Of a stretch of DNA of 64,000 nt, positions 1-12,004 are shown in pieces (the first letter of the stretch is position 1; each line of letters starts with the position of its first letter). The position numbers and the translations under genes are program-made. The DNA is from Amborella trichopoda. Taxonomy: Eukaryota; Streptophyta; Magnoliopsida; Amborellales; Amborellaceae. The stretch is taken from assembly GCF_000471905.2 (NCBI RefSeq), contig NW_006500321.1, positions 99,122-163,121 of the forward strand. Reading direction: 5' to 3'. The notes below the pieces were generated by a model. The model had not been told where the DNA came from and did no database searches. It was given only the letters and a program-made list of their open reading frames with translations.

Positions 1-601
1 CACAACAATACTATAATCAATTGCAAAAATGTATATTTTTTTAAATAATAAGGCAGTCATTTGCACATGAATTTTACAATGTCTAAATATTCAAAACAGT
101 AGAAAGAAATATCACAATTTTACTAAAAGCAGAAATATCACATTTATTTCTAGCAATAAACAAGAAAAATAAATAAATTTATTTTTCTAATTTACAGCAT
201 TCAAAATTTCTAACATAGATAAAATATCACAATTTTTATTAAAAAGATTATTTTTCAAGATAATGAGGTCGCGCATAAAATTTATCGCACCTAAAAGTCA
301 TGATAATAAGCAGAAATAATTATTTCATTTCATTTTTAAAAAGAATGGATTATTTTTTGAGACAATGGGGTCACTTACACACAAAACTTATAAAATAAAG
401 ATCCTGGACGGAAATAGCACTATTTATTAAAAACAGACTATTTTTCAAGAAGACGATGTCACTTACTCACAAATATTTGAGAGGGAACTTCGATAAAATT
501 CGGCTAGAGAGAGAGAGATCTCAAAATTTTCTAGGGTAGGAGTGCTCACCTCCCCTATTTAAATTCTTAGAACGTATTATTATAATATTTTATTACGCTC
601 T

Positions 602-774
602 ACCTCATATCTGAGGTGTCGCGTTAAGCGTCTGCTTTTAACATACGAAAACCACGTCCGCTAAAGGACGTTGCCATCTGCAAGCAGCAAGCAAAAGCAA
701 GCAAGCAAAAGCAGGCAAGCAAAAGTTAAACCAAGTAAAACTTTTTGAAAATAGTGATGGTCCCTAAGGACCAT
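602..774. repeat. Three successive perfect short hairpins
   Basis: Three perfect inverted repeats lie within 175 bp: 602-617 (ACCTCA, loop TATC, TGAGGT), 654-671 (ACGTCC, loop GCTAAA, GGACGT) and 757-774 (ATGGTCC, loop CTAA, GGACCAT). The last two share a CTAA-containing loop flanked by GTCC and GGAC. Their function is unknown. They could be part of a terminal structure of an old element. Confidence 0.6.
681..724. repeat. GCAAGCAAAA short tandem repeat
   Basis: Variants of GCAAGCAAAA and GCAGGCAAGC are repeated about four times between the second and third hairpins. It is a simple microsatellite-like tract with no coding sign. Confidence 0.7.
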
Positions 775-859
775 TATACTCAAACAGACCATCACCTATT
801 TAAAAGCATCTTTTCTCTTTCGTTTTTTTTTTTTTTTTTTGAAATTTTAGGATTGTTAC

Positions 860-2150
860 ATGGACCCTCCACCGAGGCCCCTTGCATGGTCAGCACTTCA
901 GTTGTCGTGCACCCTGCTACTGGCAAGTCTCCTGCCAGTCATACTATTGTTATACGTCGGAAGGCTGCCCCATCCATCCCTATGAAATGCAAACAAACTG
1001 TCGTCGCTCCTAAGTCTTGTCGCAAGGCAAACCCACGTGCTCCTTCACTACGTTGAGGCCCCACACCTGGACGGTCGGTACACAGAAGCGGAGCCCTTGA
1101 GGTCTTCACCCCTCATACACACTCAAAGGCTCGTGGTCTATCCACTCAAGCTGCACCTTAGGGCGACCCTCATGTTGCCTTGAGATCACATCCAGGGAAA
1201 GGCCTTCTCGGGCCAAACCCTGCATGCGCCATGCATTCGCTTTCCACAGCTTGGGGTAGCAATTGCTTTATGCCACCTCGAGAACAGGAGCGTCGACCGC
1301 TTTGTCTTCGCTCCCGGCACACACAGGTTCACCTTGTGAGAGACAAGCTCTCGCCTCGTCCCTCACAAACACAAGCTCATGGGTCTCGGCCTCCACAGGT
1401 TGAACCCATTGACAAGGCCCGGGCTGACTCCCAAGTCCCCGGACGGCTAACCCTAAAGGTGCACACGCACATCTTCGCAGGTCCTTTTCGGAGCTAGACT
1501 CAGGCAGAGTCACGAGCTGGCCCCTCTTTCCTTTGCCACTCTCCTGACACCAGGCAAGAACCTCGAGCCTTGGTACTCAAAGGTCTTTCCTAAGAGTACC
1601 ATCTTGAGCCAGCCTCGAGTCATCCAAACACCCGGCCTCACAAGGGAACTCGGGGCAACGACTCAATGTCGGATAGAGGCCTCCAACCTCCAGCCTTCAA
1701 AACAAGAACCCAAGCTCCGCTCCATCCTTGGGCCCCACTCCCTGCTCCAGCTCATAGACATGGCCCTCATCTGTCCAAAGAAAACGGGGCAATCAAGGTC
1801 TCAAGCTCGGTTCTACAATGAGGTCCACAACCACCTCAAGATCAACCAGTAGAGAGGCCTACAGATGCTGATAAGAGAAACCTCCAAGGCAGTCGAAGTC
1901 TCCACCCCTGACGACCTCTTACCTTCTAATCCCTTTGTTCCCTCTTCAAACTCAGGAGCTTGAGTAAGTCCAAGAGTACTGCTCAGTGATCACCACCCAG
2001 AAGCCACGGTCCCAAGACCGTCAAGAACCGGTCCGCACAAGATCGGCATACAAAGCTCGAGTCCATTCGTGGCAAGTTGAACCCCTCCAAACTGACTGGC
2101 CGCGTGTGACTTTTCAGCCTCGGTAGTCCGCTGCATCATCTGATTCTGAC
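860..2150 (+). pseudogene. ORF1-like leader region of element A
   Basis: Proline-, serine-, arginine- and histidine-rich reading segments lie upstream of gag. The same region occurs in element C (59965-61100) and, on the minus strand, in element D. Matching stretches include a YVGRLPHPS/HRKAAQS-type segment near 950-1000 and short repeats with a PRxxL/TRGN flavour. Ogre-group elements are known to carry an extra ORF upstream of gag, and this position fits. I recognise no domain and the function is unknown. The region is broken in several places. Confidence 0.5.
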
Positions 2151-2162
2151 CTTCCGGAGGAA

Positions 2163-3700
2163 ATGGTCAGTGTTATGGTGATCAATGACCCGATTGATGC
2201 TCAGGAGGAGTGGATGAACAAGTTCGAGGAAATGATTCAAGCCATCCTCGGAAAGATGGAGCACCAAGAGGCCTCTAGGGCCCCTTCTACGCTTGACTTC
2301 CCGACCGGCGAGGACACAGCTCCTAGGCAGGCTCCCCCACCGGTCTCTCAAGACAGCTCCTCTTCTCACGGGGTCTCTCAAACTGACATAGATGATATGG
2401 TGGTCCATAGCCCCAAGAAAACGGTCCCGGTCATGTAGGAGACGCCACTCTACCAAAAGCCATATCCTTCGTACATTGACCAGGTGTCGTTTCCCCCGAA
2501 CTACTAAAAAGGTAAACTCCCCCTATTCAATGGTACCACGTCTCCTCACCAGCATACTGCCCACTTCCAAGCGGCCTGTCAGGAGACAGAAACTGATGGA
2601 CATCTTCTCCTCCGCCAGTTCGTCGAAACTCTCGAAGGACCAGCCTTCCAGTGGTATGCTCGGTTGAAGCCGAACTCGATAGACACTTGGCAAGAAATAG
2701 AGCAGTTTGTTCTACAAATGCTTCTACGAAGTCCAAAGGAACGTGGAAACCATCGAGCTCCTCACCTTGATGCAAGACCTTGGTGAGCCAGTTGATAAAT
2801 TCATCACCTGATGGAGAGAGTTGGTGACCTTTCACGCCACTCCCATGACTGAGAAGGAAGCAGTTCAGACCTGTATACGAATCATGCTTCCTGAGTTCGC
2901 CCTACATGTTGAGGAATCCAATCCGCCCTCCATGTCAGAGCTCATCTCTAAGGCAGTCCGTATTGAGGGATTGTTTAAGCACGACAACACTCGTCAACTT
3001 GCCAGCTCAAACTCTTACCCCCAACAGTCGGGGCAATCAAAAGGCAATAGTCAGTGCTGCCATCACTGTTGATGACATTAAAGGCTTGGCTTCTCAAACC
3101 CTAGACCTCTCCAAGGCACAGGCATCTCCTACCAGGGGCAAGCAGCCACCCTACAACAGCGTCCCGCAGCCCAAAAACTCTGGGCAAAGCGACTATTGGC
3201 CCAGTAATAGAATAAGGTTACCCCTTCGACACGGAGTGGACACCAGCACTGCTTCGACTATTGCTAGAACATAACATGATACAGTTGCCGGAGGACAATA
3301 CTGCGGAGTTGGCTAAGCAGGAGGCAAATGAGAAGTACTATGCCTGTCAAAGGACGGTCTGCCACCCCACTCATGACTGCTATAAGCTCAACTATACTAT
3401 CAAAGTCCTTATCAACAAGGGTCAGATAAAGCTTGAAGAATTGAAAAAGGCGTTCAGGGTAGTTGAGGCATCTCACATAATCACAATCCAAAAAGAAGAC
3501 GAGGCACCTGCCATCCTTCGTGCATGCTTCTCCATAATGCTCGAAGAAGGAATCGCCACCCCAAAGCCAATAAGGTAGCCTAAGTTCCTACCTCCAAGGA
3601 TCGAGAACCTCTGGTGTGCACATCACTGGATACGAGGCCATGATGTCAGCGAGTGCACTGGCTTTCATAAGCTCTTGGCCGAAAAGATGCAGCAGTGTTA
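2163..3700 (+). pseudogene. gag-like region of element A
   Basis: It starts at a methionine followed by VSVMVINDPIDAQEEWMNKF, a counterpart of the segment around 61340 in element C. Downstream segments resemble plant Ty3/gypsy gag: an FQWYARLKP-type motif near 2650, and two zinc-knuckle-like motifs of the C-x7-H-x4-C type usual in this gag group, one decayed near 3340-3380 and one near 3610-3655 (WCAHHWIRGHDVSEC). Gag would coat the RNA and form the virus-like particle. This copy is broken several times and is not expected to make a product. Confidence 0.7.
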
Positions 3701-4504
3701 GGAAGTTCAAGGGGACCCGACAAGACACCCTCGAGTCCCTCTCCCACCTGTCCCAATGCAAGCCCAAGGAAGCACCGAGCAAGACCCCCTCTAGGCCCTT
3801 TTCAAAGCATTGCTTCACCAGGGTCTCGTCACCCCCAAGTCTGCCAGGCAGCTGAGATGCCTCCCCCGGGGCACTGAAAAACTCTGGTGCCCCTATCACC
3901 TAGTGTGGGGCCATGAACTCAATGACTGCTCCGGATTCAAGACCATAGTCATGGAGGAAGTCTAGCAAGGTTGCATCGACTGGGTGATTCTTCCATAACA
4001 CGTCCAAGCCCTCGTTCCCGTTCAAGGAGAAGCCACCCTACAAACCCCTCATGAGTATGCACTGGACTCCTTAGGGCCTTCGACCTCTCAGCCCTGGGAA
4101 GTCTACCATTGGTGAAGCAGGCTCAAGTCCCTTAGATGCGAGGAAGACTACCAGGCTACCTCCTCTCGTTAGCCTGATAGGGCAGTCCAAACACCCCCTC
4201 GAGGATCCTGAAGGAGATGGCAAACACCTAGGTTAGCCCGCCTAAGGAATCATCTTCCTCAGCCATCAGACGAGGAAGAATTCTTCGAACCCCTTCCTCT
4301 GCTACCGACCTTGCAGGACTTCATCCTAGGTACAACTCGCCTCATCTTGTTGTCCAATCAGGTAGATGGCCCTGAGTCATCAATATCTCAAGAGTTGGCC
4401 AAAATGGGTAATGACATTAAAAGCACCACACAATAGTCAAAGCCGAGGCAAGACCTTAAATAACCCCCTATAAAAGTCCAACTCTGGCGGCGATGTAAAA
4501 AGCT

Positions 4505-4558
4505 GTCCGAAATGTTCTAACCCTTCTTCTCTTTTCCTCTCCTTTATTCCTTCTACAG
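4505..4558 (+). promoter_or_regulatory. Splice-acceptor-like site between gag and protease regions
   Basis: A pyrimidine-rich tract of about 35 bases ends in TTCTACAG at 4558. Element B has an equivalent tract ending in CTATTGCAG at the homologous place (36891), and the coding homology among A, B and C resumes just after it. Ogre elements are known to splice an intron in the gag-pol region, so this is probably the 3' splice site of such an intron. I did not identify the donor. Confidence 0.5.
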
Positions 4559-4559
4559 G

Positions 4560-6650
4560 TACTGCTCAACAATGCCCAAACTTTGGCTCTCTAAACAGGG
4601 AGTTCGGAGACACCAGCTTCACCATGCCATATCAAGAACGCCTCAGAGAAATGCTGGTCCAAGCGACAGGATTCTTGATAGCCGCCGATGCCCTGGATAC
4701 CCAAGCTAAAACCAAGCCATCTTTGAGCTCCTGCTCCCATGAAGCCTCCCACATGGTGCAAATCTTGAAAGTACCAGCTAGCACGGGAAAATGGGTCTAA
4801 GATCGAGAAAGATGCTATAGCCCACACCTTAAAAGTTCAAGGTCCTCAAATTTCTTGATCCTTCACTTTCCCCTAAACCTAAACCTTAAACCTCTACATC
4901 CCTAGTACAAATTCCTATTATTGTCCCACCTACCCCGACCACACTGGCTGAACAGCAAAGTCAGCCAGTGTCATAAACCAAGACTCAACCAAGACTTGTT
5001 CCTAAGACTACCCTACCACCTACACAAGTGATTGGATCCGAAGCACAGAAGAAAATTGAGGATAAAGTAAAATACAATGTAATTGAGCACTTGAGAAAGC
5101 TTTCAGCCCTTTTGAGCATCTATGATGCCCTCTTGCTGTCTAGAGACTACCGCATGGCTTTGGTCCAAGCACTCTCTAACCCAGAGGTACACGGGACTGA
5201 GGTGGAACCCATCGAGGTCGACCCAGCCATTCTAAGCGGGTGCCTGACAATCTCCTTTTTCGAAGATGACCTTCAGCTAGTAGGCAAATTCCATAATCTC
5301 CCCCCTCTTCATGAATGGTGACCTGCACGCTTACCCTCTCAATTGGATCATGCCAGAAAAAGGGTCAGCAGTTAACCTTATCGCAAGAAGGATTCTCACC
5401 CGACTGGGATTAGGGTCAGATGACCTCACTCCTACCCGACTTCACTGTGCAAAGGTTCAACCAGTCAGGAGAAAAGCCAATCGGCATAGTGCGCTTTCGC
5501 CTCAAGATCGGTGACCTCAATGATTATGCTCGATTTCACATACTCGACAGCGATACCTCATACAACATCCTGCTTGGTCGTCCTTGGCTTCATGATCAGG
5601 GGGTGGTTCCTTCCAGGCTCTACCAATGTTTCAAGTACAGCCGAGATGGAAGACAACACACGGTCTATGCCGCTCCCCGTAGCTAAGACTCACTACGCCG
5701 ACGCTATGTACTATTTCACAGACCTTCTTGCACCAAAAAAGTCAAAGGATGATGATCAGAAGTTTGTGAGAGAGACAGGATGTTTGTCTCATGACAACGT
5801 TGAGGATCTGGGGCGGATGATTATAGATATGTTCAAAGAAGAGGAAAGACACGACAAGATCCCCCTTTCGACCTCTATCCACCCAAGTATACCTTGCCAC
5901 CTCTCCAAGGTCATGGTGTCCTCTTCCAAAGGTGAAGCTTCTCCTTCTACTTCTAATTCTCCAGAACAAAACAACGAGTCAGAAGAAGCCCTTGAGCCTG
6001 AGGAAGCCCAAGAGGTGAACCTGCCAGCACCTAAGGTCACTGACACATCAGACCAGCAAAAGGTTCTGCATGTCCCCATCGCCCTTCTAGAGACAGATCT
6101 GGTGCGCCAACCGCCACAGAAGGTGCTCTAGGTTCCGTCCTCCCTGAACAAGGGGATAATCGGTAGCCAAAAGAAGGGCTTACACTTCTCCATGATTGTC
6201 GAAGAAGTACAGGTGGACAATAGTCAGCCCTCCGGCTCTCAGGAACTAGACCCCATGGCAGTGTTGAGAAGTGAGGTGTGTATCCTCCAGAATCAATTGA
6301 AGGCTATCCGCGTCGCTTCAAAACCCTTGAGGGAGTTTGTCCCTGAGACCAAGGCCTACGACGAGCTCAAAAGTAATGCACCTCGAATCAAAGCCAAAGC
6401 TCCCCGAGACTGGAGCATTTACACCAAGCAGGCTCATCAAATCATGAGAACCATAAATTATGAGCCCCTCTCTAATCAAACACTCAGGGGTGAGGAAGCA
6501 ATTGCTCCCCCGTTCGAGGTCATTGAAGCCACAACAAGCTTCCACAAGATGAAGCAAGGAGTGGGCTATTATTTTTCATCCCAAACCATGAAAGGGCAAA
6601 ATCAAAGAAATAGAAAGAAAAGTCAAAAGAATTGTTTCATTCACAAATGA
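4560..6650 (+). pseudogene. Protease-like region and acidic tail of element A
   Basis: The segment at about 5028-5690 matches the aspartic-protease neighbourhood of Tat/Ogre elements: SAVNLIARRILTRLGLGS, then NILLGRPWLHDQGVVPSRLY, QCFKYSRDGR and THYADAMYYFTDLL. It is followed by an acidic, glutamate- and serine-rich stretch. A conserved tail (SYDEL/AYDEL, NAPRIKAKAP, NQTLRGEEAIAPP, MKQG) ends near 6650. Element B has the same tail. In autonomous relatives reverse transcriptase would follow. Here the antisense gene begins at once. The region is broken in several places. Confidence 0.75.
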
Positions 6651-9600
6651 AGCCTCTTTTATTTATAATAAAAAGAAGAACTAAAAAGAAGGCATCATCA
6701 AAATCGATCGATTGCCTCATCTTTCCTCTGTACGCTGCAGCCGATGTCTTCGCACGCTCAATCTCGTTCTTCAGCCCTGCCACCAGCCCTACTTTATGCT
6801 CTAAAAGGGGGGTCACTTCTATCAAGGAACATTGGAGGGCCAAAGCATCATCAAGAAGCACCTTGTCCCTCGCTTCCCAATCCGTAGCCTCCTTCACCAG
6901 CTTGTCAAGCTTTTGCGTCAGCTCGAATATCTTTGCCTTCAGGGCCACCACCTTATGGCGGAGGGCGATGGCCCCCACAACAAGTTTTGATCTCCGGGAG
7001 TCTACGACATCTAGCTGCTATGATTGAGTGTTTACCAATTCACGGTAGCATAGAAGAGAAGACTCCAAAGGCGGCAACTGTGAGTTTTCCAGTCGCTGCG
7101 CAGTCGCTTCTTCTCATAGGTGCTTCGCCCTCCATCCTCAATACTATCAAAATAGGGGACCGCTTTAGGCACATTTATTATGACGACCCCCCACAATCGC
7201 AACAGCATTGTGCCAATCTCTTCAAGGGGCAGCTCTTCCAGCTTCTGGAAACCCCCCCGCAACATGGCAGGAGAACCACATCAGGAGAGCTCTCGGCTGT
7301 AGCCAAAACCTCAGGCTCTCCAAATTCAAGAGCAACCTCATGACGCTCTGGTGCCTCGACAACGGCTTCCTCACTTTGGTCCTTGGTCATGATCGCGTCA
7401 GCCCCGATCCTTTCATGTCCAGACACTGTCACCTTGACCTCTGCAAGCGCAACAACTGCAGCTGACGCGAGGTCAGCTTCCGCGCCTAGTGTTGTGACCT
7501 CAATCTCATGATGCCCCATAGCAGCTTCCTCCTCTAAGGCATCGACCACTCCCCATGGTCCCTCTTCTGGGACCGTCCCCACCTCGGGAGGTTCGACACC
7601 TTCTCCCTTTCCTTCCCCTTCCTTGTCTTCCGAGGTGATCCTTCAGCGGAGGGCTCCCCGATGGCACTCGCCTCCTCTACGGTCATGGGTTCCACCCCTG
7701 GACCCTCCAAGCCTAGCCCCTCAAAGCTTCCTACTTTTGTGCTCCCCACAGATGCACCGCTCGAGGCATCCCCCTCTTGCTTCTCGGATGGCCCTTCGTT
7801 GATTCCTAGGGCACCAGTCTCTTCTATTGCCCTGAGCGCTACCAAGATTTCCCTTTCCTCATTCGGCTTAACAATTGTCGGCACTCCAAGGCCCTCTCCG
7901 CCTCCACCACCTCGTCAAGAGCAGTCCCACCATCCCCGTCTACCATCATTGGGACCGAGCCAGCCCCTTCAGCCTCAGGTGTAACTTCTTGATCTGAAGT
8001 AATTCCAATCAGGGCAGTAGACTCTGAGGAATCAGCTTGAGTCTTTGAGGAGCCAGGAGAAGATTTGGGTGAAGGAGAAAGTGAGGCCTCAAGAGCAGAA
8101 GGCGACGGGAAGATGTCAGGAGACACATAGCCCTCTGAAGAAGCCAAGAGTGAAGAGTCATCTTCTGACTCACAAGTCGCCGAGACGATGCTCCCTTTGC
8201 ACCCCAAAGTCTTAATTCCCTCCTTTGCTCGGGCACGAGGAGTCACTTAAGTAGCCCGCTTTTCCTTCTACTCCTTCATCGGCTTGGACTTGGCAGCCTG
8301 CCCTTCCTTTTTCCCCTTCGTCAGCTCGGGTGCGGCAACCGGCTTTCTCTTAGTCCCCTAAGCCAGCTTAGGCTTAGCAGCCTTCCTTTTCTTTTTTACA
8401 GGTTTAAGCTTGATGGCTTGCTCTTTCTTCCTTCCTTCCAATGGCTCAAACGTAGAAACTTGCCTCTTCTTCTTTGCTAGCTTAGGTACAGCAGCTAGCT
8501 TTCACTTCTTCCCTTTCGCCTACTTAGGAGCACCACCCTTCGAGGTCCCAGACTTGGAGGAACTAGCATCTAGCTTTCTATGAGAGCTGCTCCCTATCAG
8601 AGACTTTACGGCCTTCTTTCCATTTGACAATAGCTGGGAGTTGATAAAAAATACTCTATGACCCCTTCTCCATATTGAGAAATCGTGACAAAGACTGGTC
8701 CACGGCAATTTGGCGAGGCCGCACAAGTATGCGCCAGTCATAAGGGAAGCCTAGGGTAAAGATTTCACCTAAGGGAGGGGTCTTAGCCAGTTTCTGCTGC
8801 CTGGCATCTTGGCTCCAGTGGCTATCCTCCCTTTTCTAGGGGTGGTCCGCGTCCCAGTACCCCTTGTTCGTAATTCTCCACCAATTCTCGTGGGCCTGAG
8901 TCACTCGTGCCATTCTGTCGAAATGGGGCGGCACATACTTGTTGACCGTGGTGGCCTCCAAGCATGTGGCCTAAGCCCTATGGACGTGCCTCAGATGCTA
9001 GATCTCCATGTGGGTTCCCAACTTATCCGTCTTTCAACGGGCAGCCTTGCTATGTCATTTCTCAAAGAACATCGAGAACAAACAGCCCTGATCCAACCCA
9101 TGCTGCTGGGCAAATCAGTGAGGAAAATAACCCTCAAGCTTCGCACCATGGATAGTGCGATAGGCAAGAATGCCACCTCAAACACTCAGCGTATACATCA
9201 ATTTTTTAGGGCTGGTGCAGTCACCATCCAGGTGGTGGTGCAGCTCATCGACATATGCGCAATCGGTGAGGCTTCCAATTGAAAATGCCACCCGGGTCAT
9301 ATGAAGATGATTGTTGACAAACAGGCTACGCAGATGGCTCGGGGGAGGAAAATTTTCCTTCTGGCCGACAATCTTTAGCAAAAATGGACACAAGTTGTCC
9401 TCCAGCTCTATGGTTCTACGGTATGTATCCCAAAAGTAAGCTCCAAGCCAGCCATACACATAGTGAACCGGGAAAGCGATCTTGAAATCTCTTAAGAAGG
9501 CCTCACCATCTCTTATGTCGTTCCCTCCTTCTTCCCCTTTATATGCTCTTCCCTTGGAGATGGCCCACAGGCCATGATAAATGCTCCACAATGCGAGCGC

Positions 9601-10640
9601 GTATTCTCTCCCCTACGTCATGTCACAAGCCACATAAAAGGTGTTAGGATGAATGTCGTCTGACCCCCCAAGAAGTGAAAATTTACAAAGAAATAGTGCC
9701 AAGTATGCCGCCAGGACGACGTGCTCATTCTTCCTCCGCAGCTCGAAAACTGGCGGGGTTTCCTTCTCCCCCTTCTTCGGCAATGGGCCACCCTCATTTA
9801 CACAGGTGCCGAAGAAGAATTTTACCCACTTGGCAAATGAAACTTGCCCCTTTTTGGCCTCATCATAGAGTCACTGATAGACTTCAAACAATTCCCGAAG
9901 CCCGGTCGGTGGGGCTTCGTTACCCACTTTTTCGCTTAAAAAAATGACTGAGTTTGGGGGAATAAACTCATCATACATGGCGTTGAGGAGCGCCAGCCCA
10001 CCGACGAAGTGCAGGTCATCAGTGAAATCCCTGCCTCTCTATGACCAAGCAGCCATGTGTTGCTAGCATGGCTCCAATTCTCCAATAACACTTTAACCGT
10101 GTTTGAACTGTGGTCGTAATAGCGCACCGAGCACTAGAGGGTAGCCAATAAAGAAGCCAGCCCCAAAATATCCCTGAAGTCCCACAACACTTTTAGGGTC
10201 CAGGAGGAATAACCCTTTAGGTACTGGTGCTCCCCTTGCACCCGCAAATCGAGGAGGACCATCTCATGCTTGGGGTCTCCACCATTAGCTTGCCTAGAAT
10301 CGGCAGGTTCGCGTTTGAGGATACATTTTGATACAAGCAATGCAAAAGGCCTACCCCTTCCTTTATGCTCTTGTTTCCATCATTATCTTCCGTCGCCAAC
10401 AATTGGATGGGGGCGCTCACAAAGGTGATGCTTAAAGGCCACCTGGGTTCACACAAGGCTCGGGTAAGCCAGATCGGCTCACCTCTCACCAAGATTTTAC
10501 CAGTGAAGGTGTCAATACCAAGCTCCCCTTCTTGCGGGAGGTTCATCATGTCTCGAATGGCCCTCACGACTCGGCCATCGGAACAAAAGCGAAGGGCGCT
10601 AAACGGCCACGAAGAAACTGCACTCATTAAGGAAGGACTA
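6637..10640 (-). pseudogene. Antisense cargo gene with plant mobile domain (PMD)-like N-terminus, element A
   Basis: This roughly 4 kb gene runs opposite to gag. The N-terminal part (10640 down to about 9180) carries PMD-like motifs: FCSDGRVVRAIRDMMNLP, LTRALCEPRWPLSITFV, HGLWAISKGRAYKG, and FPVHYVYGWLGAYFWDTYRR followed by LCPFLLKIVGQ. The middle (around 8250-8560) is lysine-rich and could act in nuclear localisation. The part at 7530-8240 is acidic and serine-rich. The C-terminal part (6978-6640) is a predicted coiled coil (KAKIFELTQKLDKLVKEA). PMD proteins are known both as host proteins of the MAIN/MAIL1 type and as passengers of plant transposons, and extra antisense ORFs are known in Tat elements. 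The exact role is unknown. Element B has the same gene in the same place. The copy is broken many times. Confidence 0.7.
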
Positions 10641-12004
10641 TCGCCATCTTCCCACTAAATACTATCGCCATCTCGCAGTCAAAGTCAAGACTATCGCCGT
10701 CTGCCACTTAGAAGGAATCGTTGTCTCATGATAATTCAACAGCCGTCGACGTGCCGTGAACCAAGCACATTAATGTCTCGCTCCATTCGTCAACACGCAC
10801 CGCACGTGCGGCCCTTGAAATCTAGACATGCTGCCTGACACTTGTGGCATGGCCTATCACCACGCGTGCAGAGGGTGACCCATCGCAGTCTCATGACTCC
10901 TCACCTCCTCGACCAATATGGTCTCCCAACCCTTCGATTTCCCATTGGCGCTTTCTTCTGCTCGTCAGGAATCTACTCCAATCCACGGGAAACCCTCTCC
11001 TGCCTTCTGCTTGTTATTGGAGTTGGAAAAAACCACTGGAAATCCCCAAAAGCTTCCCTGCGACCCCGTGAATTGCCCTTCTCCCAGGTTTCTCACTTCA
11101 ACAGTCCACCAAAGCTCACCGAAATTCTGTTAAAATCCCGGTGAACTTAATACAGCCCCTTCTCCTTCTCCTCTGACAACCAGAGAGTTGGTAAAGCCCT
11201 CTGAGCTCTTTGCGACCTCCCCCTCAGAAGCAGAATGGCCGGAGAAGCACTCGAACGCCAGCGGCGCACCTCTGCAAATTCTGCCAAGGACCCGAGGGAT
11301 CCTCTTCCTTGATCAGAAATCTTCGATGTTGACCGAAAACTGTTCGCAAGCATGCTGCGAAGCTTCACACCTCAAGAAAAATCCCCAAGGACCATTCTCT
11401 ACAAGTTGTGGCTGAGCAGTGCTTGGAGGAAAACCCTCGCTAGGAGCTTTGTCTCTCTCTCTCTAAAAAGCCCTTCTACTTTTTTACCCTTTGGTAAAAT
11501 AGTAATGTGGGCTTTCTCCCCCTTTTATATCCCACAGTATCAGAGATTGCCCCTTACAAACTCAGAATGACACTCTAGTCCCCAACTCTTGATGGCGATA
11601 AGGCTAGACAGGGGCAGTCAAGCCTGAGATCCGAAGCAGCATCGCAGCGCACCTCATCAAGACTTCGTCCAGGGGACTAGCGCTACGTGCTTTGTTCAGA
11701 AGGTTGTCACCGCACGTCTCGATCAGAGACTACCACCTAACGCTTCATCAGGAGGCTATTGTCGCGCACCCCATCAAGGAGTTACCACCCTACGTCTGGC
11801 AAAGGGCTACTGCCGCGCGCTTCACCAAGGGACCTGACGTCATAATCCGGGTCTAATGTTGGACTTAGCGTCATACGAAGGCCCTGGTGTTCCCCTCCAG
11901 ACCATCTTCCCACATCCTCAGGAAGTTCATTACCTACACCACAACCTCGCCCCTCAATGATCTCAGTTTCTGGTAATGGCTCTATTCCCTCCATCTTTAT
12001 GGTT
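10641..12004. other. Non-coding spacer of element A with degenerate short repeats
   Basis: No gene is seen. This would be the upstream side of the antisense PMD gene. A motif ACTATCGCC(A/G)TCT recurs three to four times at 10637-10720. Around 11630-11830 a degenerate unit of about 40 bp recurs (CGCACCTCATCAAG, CGCACCCCATCAAGG, CGCGCTTCACCAAGG). The promoter of the antisense gene would be expected here, but I cannot point to a convincing TATA box. Confidence 0.5.

Larger units (their letters stand above)
1..855. other. AT-rich unassigned intergenic or old repeat DNA
   Basis: No gene is visible. The stretch is AT-rich. A degenerate motif of about 80-100 bp recurs around 245-295, 345-400 and 425-475, each copy with a variant of GATTATTTTTCAAGA followed by a run like GTCACTTACACACAAA. 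A short AG run (around 507-520) and a CTATTTAAATT box (around 556-566) follow, and then three perfect short hairpins. An 18-base T run lies at 823-840, just before homology to element A starts. The look is that of an old LTR or other repeat of a family I do not recognise. Confidence 0.5.

Noticed and set aside
1180-1513. Overlapping frames on both strands near 1180-1513 as host genes
   Set aside because: The stretch matches the ORF1-like leader of elements C and D; the opposite-strand frame is a shadow.
6650-9600. Reverse transcriptase or integrase in the decayed stretch after the protease
   Set aside because: I looked for the usual Y-x-D-D, RNase H and H-H-C-C type motifs on both strands and saw none. 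The readable segments belong to the antisense gene.
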